A DNA stretch of 32,356 nt from NCBI GenBank assembly GCA_910579605.1, contig CAJTUG010000004.1, forward strand, positions 1 to 32,356, given 5' to 3'. A program made the translations under genes and the position numbers. This stretch comes from an uncultured Muribaculaceae bacterium (lineage in GTDB: Bacteria > Bacteroidota > Bacteroidia > Bacteroidales > Muribaculaceae). Shown piece by piece: positions 16,868 to 24,368 of the stretch (position 1 is the first letter of the stretch; each line of letters begins with the position of its first letter). Under the pieces are notes generated by a model. The model was not told where the DNA came from. It saw nothing but the letters and a program-made list of their open reading frames with translations, and did no database searches.

Positions 16868-18127
16868 ATGAAAGATTCGAGTTTGATTTCGCGAGGAGCA
16901 GAACCTGAAAGGGCTATTCTTGTAGGCCTTGTTACGCCGACCCAAGACGAGGAGCGTTCAAAGGAATATTTGTCGGAGTTGGCATTTCTGGCAGATACGG
17001 CAGGAGCGACAGCCGTGAAGACTTTTACCCAGAAATTGGATTATCCCAATCCGAGAACATTTGTGGGGAAAGGTAAACTTGAAGAAATCAAAGCATATAT
17101 AGAGGCCGACGGAGATATCTCCATGGCTATATTCGACGATGACCTTTCTACCAAGCAGGTGCTCAATATAGAGCGAGAGCTTGGGGTTAAGATACTTGAC
17201 CGCACAAACCTTATTCTTGATATCTTTGCCAAACGAGCCCAGACGGCGAGCGCCAAAACGCAGGTTGAGCTTGCGCAATATCAGTATCTGTTGCCGCGCC
17301 TCACGCGAATGTGGACTCACTTGGAACGCCAACGAGGCGGTATCGGTATGCGAGGTCCCGGAGAGACACAGATTGAGACAGACCGTCGAATAATTCTTTC
17401 GAAGATTTCTCTTCTCAAAGAGGAGTTGCGGGCTATAGACCGCCAGAAAGCGGTTCAACGTAAAAACCGGGGTAAACTTACCCGTGTGGCGTTGGTGGGT
17501 TATACCAATGTTGGAAAATCCACGCTTATGAATCTTTTGAGCAAGAGCGATGTGTTTGCAGAGAATAAACTTTTTGCCACATTAGACACAACAGTTCGTA
17601 AAGTGGTGATAGATAACCTTCCGTTTTTGCTGACAGATACCGTCGGTTTTATAAGAAAGTTGCCTACCCACTTGGTGGATTCTTTCAAGTCTACTCTCGA
17701 TGAGGTTCGCGAGGCCGATATTTTGGTGCATGTTGTGGATATTTCCCATCCTAATTTCGAGGAGCAGATAGAGGTTGTGGACAAGACTTTGCGCGAGGTT
17801 TGTAACGGTGCAGATAAACCGATGCTTCTTGTTTTTAACAAGATAGACGCATTTACATGCACTCCTAAAGACGAGGACGACCTCACGCCCAAGCAGGCTT
17901 GTAACCGGACTCTTGATGAGCTTAAGGCAACATGGATGGCTAAGATGAACGATAATTGTGTGTTTGTTTCGGCAAAGAAAGGCATAAATATCGACGAGCT
18001 GAAGGCTCGCCTTTATGCTATGGCGCGAGAAATTCACTTGTCTCGTTTCCCATATAACGACCTTTTGTATCACACCTATGAGAATCTTGAAGGCGGCGAA
18101 ATTTCTGCGGAAAATTCTGAGGACTGA
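16868..18127 (+). CDS. hflX: GTPase HflX (ribosome-associated)
   Basis: A 419-residue GTPase of the HflX family, which binds the 50S subunit and splits or rescues stalled ribosomes under stress. The N-terminal HflX domain is seen at about 15-170 (NPRTFVGKGKLEEIKAYI ... DRTNLILDIFAKRAQTASAKTQVELAQ, then RGPGETQIETDRR). The G domain follows: G1 GYTNVGKST (211-219), G3 DTVGFIRKLP, G4 NKID, G5 SAKKG. The ATG at 16868 is preferred; an in-frame TTG at 16859 would overlap the ligase gene. Like many Bacteroidota members it ends soon after the G domain. Confidence 0.95.
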   Translation: MKDSSLISRGAEPERAILVGLVTPTQDEERSKEYLSELAFLADTAGATAVKTFTQKLDYPNPRTFVGKGKLEEIKAYIEADGDISMAIFDDDLSTKQVLNIERELGVKILDRTNLILDIFAKRAQTASAKTQVELAQYQYLLPRLTRMWTHLERQRGGIGMRGPGETQIETDRRIILSKISLLKEELRAIDRQKAVQRKNRGKLTRVALVGYTNVGKSTLMNLLSKSDVFAENKLFATLDTTVRKVVIDNLPFLLTDTVGFIRKLPTHLVDSFKSTLDEVREADILVHVVDISHPNFEEQIEVVDKTLREVCNGADKPMLLVFNKIDAFTCTPKDEDDLTPKQACNRTLDELKATWMAKMNDNCVFVSAKKGINIDELKARLYAMAREIHLSRFPYNDLLYHTYENLEGGEISAENSED

Positions 18128-18142
18128 ATAATTGGTTAATAT

Positions 18143-18173
18143 TTTGGCAAATGAGTTTTTTTCATTAACTTTG
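18143..18173 (+). promoter_or_regulatory. Promoter of the secreted nuclease/phosphatase-fold gene
   Basis: A -33 TTTG (18143-18146) and a -7 TAACTTTG (18166-18173) are spaced by 19 nt, both perfect. The upstream in-frame codons from 18132 overlap this promoter, so translation starts at the ATG at 18201, which also begins a clear signal peptide. Confidence 0.85.
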
Positions 18174-18200
18174 CGCAATCATATACCGAGAGCTCAAATC

Positions 18201-19259
18201 ATGAAAAAATCTTTGTTATTGTGCGCAATTGCCGTTACGTTTTGCGCCATATTCAGTACCAACGTTTTTGCTGAGGGCCAGGGTCGTAAGATCCAGGTGG
18301 CAGGAATAGCGTTTTACAACTTTGAAAACCTGTTTGACACCATCCCTAACAACCCTGAAAACCGCGACGAAGAGTTTACTCCCGGCGGTTCTCGTCGTTG
18401 GGACGGCAGAAAGTATTGGGACAAGGTTCATAATCTGGCTTATGCCATATCCCAGTTTAAGACCAAAACCACTCCATATGGTCCGGCAATAATAGGTATT
18501 TCGGAGATTGAGAACCGCTCGGTTATTCAAGATGTAATCAACCAGCCTGAACTTAAAAATCTTAATCTTGGTATTGTCCACCATGATTCGCCCGATGCTC
18601 GCGGTGTGGATGTGGGTATGATTTATAATCCCCGTTATTTCCGAGTTGAAAATGTGACAAATCACAGGTTGACGGCTATAAAATTCCGTACCCGTGACCA
18701 GATGTGTGTTGTGGGAAGCCTTTTGGGGCAGAAAATAGCTGTGATTGTCAATCACTGGCCTTCTCGATTGGGAGGGCAGGAACAATCTGAACCCAACCGT
18801 GTGGCCGCAGCAGAATTGTCAAAAAGCATTGCCGACAGCCTTTGGCGAGTAGATCCCAATATTGGCGTGATTATAATGGGAGACCTCAACGACGATCCTA
18901 TGGATAAATCTTGTGCCAAGATTTTAGGCGCGGCTAAAAAGTCGGACAAAGTAGGCGACCATGATTTCTTTAATCCTTGGTGGGAAAAGCTTGAAAAAGG
19001 AACCGGGACTCTTTCCTATAAGGGTGCATGGAATCTTTTTGACCAGATTATAATTTCTGGCAACTTGGTGAACGCCCCCGAGGATAAGTGGAATTTCTAT
19101 ACTGCCAAAGTCCTCAATTTTGATTTCCTTATGGGTACGGAGGGCAATTTTGTGGGTGTGCCCAAACGCTCGTATTCTGCCGGCTCTTATATAGGTGGTT
19201 ATTCCGACCATTTCCCCACCGAAATCTTCTTGCGCCGCTACGTTTCGCCCAAGAAATAA
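18201..19259 (+). CDS. Secreted endonuclease/exonuclease/phosphatase-family protein
   Basis: A 352-residue protein with a signal peptide (MKKSLLLCAIAVTFCAIFSTNVFA) followed by the EEP (DNase I-like) fold. Signature residues are visible: FYNFENLFDT (metal-side Asn/Glu), IGISEIENRSV (the catalytic Glu), VNHWPSRLGG (His plus the Arg/Ser region), IIMGDLNDDPMD (GDxNDxP), and the terminal YSDHFPTEIFL (SDHxP). This set supports a metal-dependent phosphodiesterase that cuts nucleic acid or sugar/lipid phosphates outside the cytoplasm. The substrate cannot be read from the sequence. A hairpin with little T-richness follows, so some transcripts may continue into the Ig-like gene. Confidence 0.88.
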   Translation: MKKSLLLCAIAVTFCAIFSTNVFAEGQGRKIQVAGIAFYNFENLFDTIPNNPENRDEEFTPGGSRRWDGRKYWDKVHNLAYAISQFKTKTTPYGPAIIGISEIENRSVIQDVINQPELKNLNLGIVHHDSPDARGVDVGMIYNPRYFRVENVTNHRLTAIKFRTRDQMCVVGSLLGQKIAVIVNHWPSRLGGQEQSEPNRVAAAELSKSIADSLWRVDPNIGVIIMGDLNDDPMDKSCAKILGAAKKSDKVGDHDFFNPWWEKLEKGTGTLSYKGAWNLFDQIIISGNLVNAPEDKWNFYTAKVLNFDFLMGTEGNFVGVPKRSYSAGSYIGGYSDHFPTEIFLRRYVSPKK

Positions 19260-19265
19260 TTTTAT

Positions 19266-19300
19266 TGGCATAGCACCCCAATATTGGCGGTGCTATGCCA
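19266..19300 (+). terminator. Hairpin after the EEP gene (weak terminator or processing site)
   Basis: A perfect 12-bp stem (TGGCATAGCACC at 19266-19277 with 19289-19300) encloses 11 nt that include the self-complementary CCAATATTGG. Only two T residues follow, so termination may be partial. No consensus promoter is seen before the next gene, which favours partial read-through. Confidence 0.6.
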
Positions 19301-19336
19301 TTACTGCGATATTAACTAACCAATTATATTAACAAT

Positions 19337-20713
19337 ATGAAAAAACTTTTACTCTCACTCGCTGCAGTGGTCGCTATGGGCTTTGCAGCATCTGCCGAAG
19401 AAGTTACCTACAATTTTGTAGAAAACGATTACGGCATGACCCGCCTATCCGGTTCAACAAACGATTATAACGCCAATCCTCAGGTTATTACTGGCGAAGG
19501 TGCAGTTACAATCACAGTAAGCGGCGAAAAGAGCTCACGTCTTTGGGCCGACGGTCTCCGCTTCTACAAAAACTCAAGCTATACTATCGCAGTAGAAGGC
19601 GGTAATATGACCGAGGTTGTTATCACTTACAAGAACGCAGCAGCAGCTGGGGGGTTTGATGCCAACGATGCAACTAAAGGCGGTTATACAGTAGCCGGAA
19701 CAACCGGTACATGGACAGGCTCTGCAGCAGAAATCGGTTTCTCTTGCAATATCGCCAAGAGCAATGTTGCTATTTCTTCTATCAAGGTAACCTATAGCGG
19801 CGGTGTTGCAGACACCCGCAAGGACGCCGACCTTGTTTTCTCTGCAGAAAAAGTTGAAGCCGTTCTCGGCGAAACTTTCACAGCTCCTACATTGACTAAA
19901 GCAACCAATGCTGATGTTGAATTTGAGTCTGACAACGAAAAAGTTGCTACAGTAGACGCCAACACAGGTGTAGTTACTCTTCTTGCTGCAGGTAGCGCCC
20001 GTATTACAGCAACTGCTGCCGAGAACGACGAATACCGTGCAGGAACAGCTTCTTACCTCATCACTGTGTCTCGCTCTAATGTAATCTTCTCTGCACTTTC
20101 TAAGAATTCTACTATAGACGAAACCACTAACCTTCCCGAAGGTTGGACTGTAGACAACATCTCTATGGACGAAGGTCTCACTTACGTTTGGAAATGGGAT
20201 TCTTATGGCTACCTCAAGGCTTCGGCTTACAATCAGGCAGCTAAAACAGCAGAAAGCCGCGTTATTTCTCCTGTAATTGATCTTACTAACCGTCACAACA
20301 TTGCTATGTATTTTGATCAGGCTGCTAAATTTGTGACAACACTCAAAGATCTCTGCCATGTTCAGGTGCGTGTAGAAAACACTACTTCTTGGGAAAATCT
20401 TGATGTTGAAACTTGGCCTGCCGGTGGTGACTGGTCGTTCTCTACCTGCGAATTGAGCCTTGAAGCATACAAAGACAAAAAAATCCAGGTAGCTTTCCTT
20501 TATGGTTCTGATGCTGCTGTTGGCGCAGATACATGGGAAATCAAAAATCTTGAAATTACCGGTGATATTGCTTCTGGCGTAGCCGAAATTGAAGCAGACG
20601 AAAACGCACCTGTTGAATATTTCAACCTTCAGGGTATCCGCGTTGCTAACCCCGAAAACGGTCTCTACATCCGTCGTCAGGGCAACAATGTGAGCAAGGT
20701 TCTCGTTAAATAA
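19337..20713 (+). CDS. Secreted protein with bacterial Ig-like domain and sorting-type C-terminus
   Basis: A 458-residue exported protein. A signal peptide (1-20, FAASA|EE) is followed by a beta-rich N-terminal region (about 21-155). A Big_2-like Ig domain spans about 160-245 (NADVEFESDNEKVATVDANTGVVTLLAAGSARITATA). A jelly-roll-like region (about 250-405; WTVDN ... RVISPVIDLTN ... VRVENTTSWENL) resembles cleaved-adhesin or CBM-type beta-sandwiches. The last ~33 residues (YFNLQGIRVANPENGLYIRR ... KVLVK) look like the C-terminal signal of type IX-secreted proteins. Codon choice (many AAC, GAA, GTA/GCA, few rare codons) suggests high expression. A strong terminator follows. It is probably a surface or secreted adhesin-like protein; no enzyme motif was recognised. 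Confidence 0.75.
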   Translation: MKKLLLSLAAVVAMGFAASAEEVTYNFVENDYGMTRLSGSTNDYNANPQVITGEGAVTITVSGEKSSRLWADGLRFYKNSSYTIAVEGGNMTEVVITYKNAAAAGGFDANDATKGGYTVAGTTGTWTGSAAEIGFSCNIAKSNVAISSIKVTYSGGVADTRKDADLVFSAEKVEAVLGETFTAPTLTKATNADVEFESDNEKVATVDANTGVVTLLAAGSARITATAAENDEYRAGTASYLITVSRSNVIFSALSKNSTIDETTNLPEGWTVDNISMDEGLTYVWKWDSYGYLKASAYNQAAKTAESRVISPVIDLTNRHNIAMYFDQAAKFVTTLKDLCHVQVRVENTTSWENLDVETWPAGGDWSFSTCELSLEAYKDKKIQVAFLYGSDAAVGADTWEIKNLEITGDIASGVAEIEADENAPVEYFNLQGIRVANPENGLYIRRQGNNVSKVLVK

Positions 20714-20733
20714 TCCGAGACAAATATAGCCTT

Positions 20734-20779
20734 ATCGGCACATGTTTGAGCGCAAGCTTGAATATGTGCCGATTTTTTT
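20734..20779 (+). terminator. Strong rho-independent terminator with GCAA tetraloop
   Basis: The arms 20734-20751 and 20756-20773 pair along 18 positions (several G-U pairs, ten perfect bp at the base) around a GCAA tetraloop. Seven T residues follow (20773-20779). It ends the transcript of the Ig-like secreted protein. Confidence 0.93.
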
Positions 20780-20857
20780 GTAGTTAAAAAGAGAGTGAAA
20801 GGCCTAAAAATCACATTTTTTTTGTGTGTTAAGGTAGCAAGATATAATAATTTTTAT

Positions 20858-20865
20858 TATTTTTG
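20858..20865 (+). promoter_or_regulatory. -7 element before the DUF349 gene
   Basis: TATTTTTG matches TAnnTTTG, 58 nt before the ATG. No TTTG occurs at the usual -33 distance; the nearest is 33 nt upstream. The region is very AT-rich, so this is tentative. Confidence 0.45.
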
Positions 20866-20923
20866 GGGGCGGTAATTAGCAAAGCTACAGCTAAGCCGTA
20901 TCAATAATAATAAATAAACCATT

Positions 20924-22813
20924 ATGGACATGCACGACCCCTCCCTTGCGGCTTCTGAAGAGCCCAAGGCTAACACTTTGAACGAAGCTCCGGCAACCGC
21001 AGCCGCAGCCGGAATGGAAACAGAAGCGGTAAAAGAACCCGAAGGAATCGACCCTGACGCAGAGGTGGCAGTAGAGCTTGAAATGAGCGATGCCGAAGAA
21101 GAGTCTATTCGCAGTGAACATACAGCGGAAAGCCTATTGGAGGCTGCCCGTGCCCTCTTGGCCCGCGAGGCCTGTGAAATAGCGCCTGACGAAATTCGCC
21201 GTTTGCGCCAGCATTTCAGCATGCTCCATAAACAGGCAGAGGCAACATCCAGCGAAGAAGGCGCAGAAGCAGCCGCTTTGGCCGCAGAAACAGTTGCCGA
21301 AGCAACCGAGCAGGAGTTTGCTGCTTTGATAGAACAGGCTCGAGCTAAACGTGCGGCTTGGGCTGCAGAGCAAGAGGCTATCAGGGCAGATAATCTTGTG
21401 AAGAAAAACGATATAATAGCACAAATAAACGCATTGGCCGAGGATACCGACAATGTGAACCGCACTTTCCCTGTTTACCGGGAATTGCAGGATCAGTTTA
21501 ACGCAGTTGGAGATGTTGACCCGCAGGAAGATACGGCAGTATGGAAACGTTTCCAAGAAGCCCGTGAGCGATATTCCGACAATCTCAAGATAAATAAAGA
21601 GCTTCGCGACTATGATTTCAAGAAGAATCTTGCCGAAAAGCAGGTGTTGCTTGAGGAGGCTCGTCATTTGGCGGAAGTAGACGATGTTATTTCGGCTTAT
21701 CGTCGCCTTCAAGAACTTCATACAAAGTGGCGGCAGATAGGTCCGGTAGCAAAAGAACTGCGAGATGAAATATGGAATAATTTCCGTGATGCATCGGCTG
21801 AGGTCAACAAGCGTTATCAGGCATTGTTTGAGGCTCGCAAGGCAAGGGAGGCCGAAAACGAATCGGCCAAGAAGGTGCTTTGCGAACGCATAGAATCCTT
21901 GGACTACAGCACATTGCGTTCTTTTGCGGCCTGGGAAGAAATGACCAAGACTATTATAGGTCTACAGGAAGAGTGGCGAACTCTCGGTTTTGCGTCTAAG
22001 AAGATGAACCGCCAGCTTTTTGCCCGTTTCCGCCAAAGTTGCGATGCTTTCTTTACTGCCAAAGCTGAATATTACAAATCTACCAGAGAGGAGCTTGCAC
22101 GTAACCTTGAGAAAAAGACCGCTCTTGCCGACCGAGCTGAATCTTTGAAAGATAGCACAGATTGGCGTATAGCTACCGAGCAATTCGTTGAAATGCAGAA
22201 GGAGTGGAAAACAATAGGTACAGTTCCTAAAAAGCAGAGCGACGCATTGTGGAAGCGTTTTACCACGGCATGTGATTATTTCTTTGAGCGTAAAAAGAAA
22301 GAGGGTAACAGCACCCGTCAGGTTGAGGTAGCCAATTTGAAGGCAAAACGTGAGGTTATCGGGCTTATTTCTGCTCTTATATCGGATGAAGCCTCCAAAG
22401 AAAGTGCTATAGATAGCCTCCGCAGTCTTCAGGATCGTTGGAAAGAGATAGGTCATGTTCCCTTCCGCGAGAAGGATAAGGTGCAGGAAGCTTACCGCAA
22501 TGCGGTAAATGCTGTGCGCGACCATTTTGCCATAGCTGAACGCTCGGCTCGCCGCAACCGCTTTGAAGCCTCTGTGGCAGAGCTTGAGGGCGACGATAAC
22601 AAGCTTTTCCGAGAACGCGAACGTATTGCCCGTGCTCTTGAAAGCCGTCGTGCAGAGCTTCGTACTTATGAAAACAATCTTGGATTCCTATCGTCTAAAT
22701 CCAAATCGGGCGACTCATTGGTCCGCGATATGGAACGCCGTATTGAGCGTTTGAAAGGCGATATCGAAGAAATTCTCGAAAAAATCAAACTCATAGACTC
22801 CAAATTGTCGTAA
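20924..22813 (+). CDS. DUF349 repeat protein
   Basis: A 629-residue cytoplasmic protein. An acidic, Ala/Glu-rich N-terminus (1-140) is followed by about five DUF349 repeats of ~75 residues (about 160-540). Their hallmark W-x-x-I/L-G and W-x-x-F pairs are visible at KWRQIGPVAKELRDEIWNNF, EWRTLGFASKKMNRQLFARF, EWKTIGTVPKKQSDALWKRF and RWKEIGHVPFREKDKVQEAY. A coiled coil at 545-629 (ELRTYENNLGF ... MERRIERLKGDIEEILEKIKLI) ends the protein. It is conserved in Bacteroidota; no function is established that I can name. It stands alone, with a terminator upstream and a hairpin downstream. Confidence 0.9.
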   Translation: MDMHDPSLAASEEPKANTLNEAPATAAAAGMETEAVKEPEGIDPDAEVAVELEMSDAEEESIRSEHTAESLLEAARALLAREACEIAPDEIRRLRQHFSMLHKQAEATSSEEGAEAAALAAETVAEATEQEFAALIEQARAKRAAWAAEQEAIRADNLVKKNDIIAQINALAEDTDNVNRTFPVYRELQDQFNAVGDVDPQEDTAVWKRFQEARERYSDNLKINKELRDYDFKKNLAEKQVLLEEARHLAEVDDVISAYRRLQELHTKWRQIGPVAKELRDEIWNNFRDASAEVNKRYQALFEARKAREAENESAKKVLCERIESLDYSTLRSFAAWEEMTKTIIGLQEEWRTLGFASKKMNRQLFARFRQSCDAFFTAKAEYYKSTREELARNLEKKTALADRAESLKDSTDWRIATEQFVEMQKEWKTIGTVPKKQSDALWKRFTTACDYFFERKKKEGNSTRQVEVANLKAKREVIGLISALISDEASKESAIDSLRSLQDRWKEIGHVPFREKDKVQEAYRNAVNAVRDHFAIAERSARRNRFEASVAELEGDDNKLFRERERIARALESRRAELRTYENNLGFLSSKSKSGDSLVRDMERRIERLKGDIEEILEKIKLIDSKLS

Positions 22814-22830
22814 AGAGTGTAGAATACTAA

Positions 22831-22869
22831 AGCGCCGGGCTGCGGTGATATTTTCCGCAGTCTGGCGCT
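22831..22869 (+). terminator. Hairpin after the DUF349 gene
   Basis: A 15-bp stem with two G-U pairs (22831-22845 with 22855-22869, arms AGCGCC...GCGG) closes a 9-nt loop. The following bases (TCCCAACC) are not T-rich, so it may stabilise the 3' end more than it terminates. Confidence 0.65.
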
Positions 22870-22970
22870 TCCCAACCTTGTTATTTCTAATCAATCGTTT
22901 CCCATTTAATATTATAGGGGAATCAGATAAAACAACAGATTTCTCCTTGTTGGGAGATTTTTAATCATAT

Positions 22971-24368
22971 ATGAATTCACCTTCCCGACGCCCTATTGGT
23001 CGTGGACGCTACATAGCAACGTTGTTCAACATCGGAGATTTGCTGATATTGAATGTCGCGTTTGGTATAATAGTATGGCTATTCCCTGAGTTTAGCCAAG
23101 CCAAGCCTTATATGCGCGAAATCTGGTTGCTGCTAAATGTGAGCTTCTTGCCGGCCATTGCAATAACTTACCGGAATCGACACGAGAGGCGAGCGATATT
23201 GATGGAACATGTGGCTCGTGTAACGTTCACATCGGTAGGTCTCCATGCTTTGATATTTTTGTCGTTGCTGTCGTTTCTGCGTTTGCCGATGATGGCTCTT
23301 AGGGTCGTTTTGAGCTTCTATGCATTGCTGTTGGTATTGCTGCTGTTGTTCAGGATTTTAGGTAATTATATTCTCAAGTCGTATCGCCGGCAGGGCTTTA
23401 ATTTTACCCGTGTTGTAATTATAGGGACTGGAGAGGTTGCGAGACGTCTATATCGTGAAATGGAGCGCGATGCGGGTTTTGGCTATAGCATATTGGGCTT
23501 TTTTGATGATGACCCCAAGCCTGGTTTTACCGGCAAATATCTGGGGAGTATAGATATGCTTGAAGAGTTTATCGCGTCTAACAACGTAAGGCAGATTTTT
23601 TATTGTATTTCCGGACAGAGCGAATCGCTGTCGCGAGTAACGAAAGTGGCCGACGATCATGTTGTGGATTTCTACTATGTGCCGCAGATTCCCAAGGTTC
23701 TTTTGCGTCGTTTTGAGCTTCATAACATAGGTGCAATGCCGGTTATGAGCATACGGAGAAATCCTCTCAAGAATTCGTTGAACCGTTTCTTGAAGCGTAG
23801 TTTCGACATTGTTTTTTCGTCGGTTTTCCTGTTGTTTTATCCTTTGATCTATATCCCGGTTGCCATTTGTATCAAGCTCACGTCGCCTGGCCCGGTTTAT
23901 TTCAAGCAAGAGCGCACCGGGTATTTGGGCAAATCGTTCAAATGCCTTAAGTTCCGCACGATGAAGGTTAATGCCAACAGCGACAAGACTCAGGCAACTA
24001 AAGACGATCCGCGCAAGACCCGCTTCGGGGATTTTTTGCGCAAGACATCTCTTGATGAATTGCCTCAGTTTATCAATGTGTGGCGTGGAGATATGTCGAT
24101 AGTGGGTCCACGTCCCCATATGCTTAAGCACACCGAAGACTATACTGCGTTGGTAGACCGCTATATGGTTCGTCATGCTGTTAAACCCGGCATTACGGGT
24201 TGGGCACAGGTTAACGGTTTCCGCGGTCTTACTGACGAATTGTGGAAGATGGAACGCCGAGTGGAGCATGATGTGTGGTATATTGAAAACTGGACATTCC
24301 TTTTAGACCTCAAGATAGTAGTCCGGACGGTGATTAATGCCATCCAAGGAGAAAAAAACGCATTCTGA
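22971..24368 (+). CDS. Polyprenyl-phosphate sugar-1-phosphate transferase (exopolysaccharide priming enzyme, WcaJ/WbaP-like)
   Basis: A 465-residue membrane enzyme that transfers a hexose-1-phosphate from a nucleotide sugar to undecaprenyl phosphate, the first step of exopolysaccharide or O-antigen-like glycan assembly. Four N-terminal membrane helices lie at about 17-38, 50-66, 86-105 and 108-130. A Rossmann-like CoA_binding_3 domain follows (IIGTGEVARRL, 150-160). Another helix (about 280-302) precedes the catalytic domain: SPGPVYFKQERTGYLGKSFKCLKFRTM (305-331), the essential KTSLDELPQFINVWRGDMSIVGPRP (358-382) and KPGITGWAQVNGFRG (405-419). The first sugar (Glc or Gal) cannot be read. The end overlaps the AddA-like gene by 32 nt if that starts at 24337. 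No glycosyltransferase cluster is adjacent in the window. Confidence 0.93.
   Translation: MNSPSRRPIGRGRYIATLFNIGDLLILNVAFGIIVWLFPEFSQAKPYMREIWLLLNVSFLPAIAITYRNRHERRAILMEHVARVTFTSVGLHALIFLSLLSFLRLPMMALRVVLSFYALLLVLLLLFRILGNYILKSYRRQGFNFTRVVIIGTGEVARRLYREMERDAGFGYSILGFFDDDPKPGFTGKYLGSIDMLEEFIASNNVRQIFYCISGQSESLSRVTKVADDHVVDFYYVPQIPKVLLRRFELHNIGAMPVMSIRRNPLKNSLNRFLKRSFDIVFSSVFLLFYPLIYIPVAICIKLTSPGPVYFKQERTGYLGKSFKCLKFRTMKVNANSDKTQATKDDPRKTRFGDFLRKTSLDELPQFINVWRGDMSIVGPRPHMLKHTEDYTALVDRYMVRHAVKPGITGWAQVNGFRGLTDELWKMERRVEHDVWYIENWTFLLDLKIVVRTVINAIQGEKNAF

Noticed and set aside
18132..18200. An upstream start for the EEP-family protein at 18132.
   Set aside because: The stretch contains the promoter (18143-18173); the signal peptide starts at 18201.
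22942..22962. A short hairpin with five T residues just before the sugar-phosphate transferase, possibly an attenuator.
   Set aside because: The stem is only 5 bp with a 6-nt loop and ends 8 nt before the ATG; it is too weak to claim.
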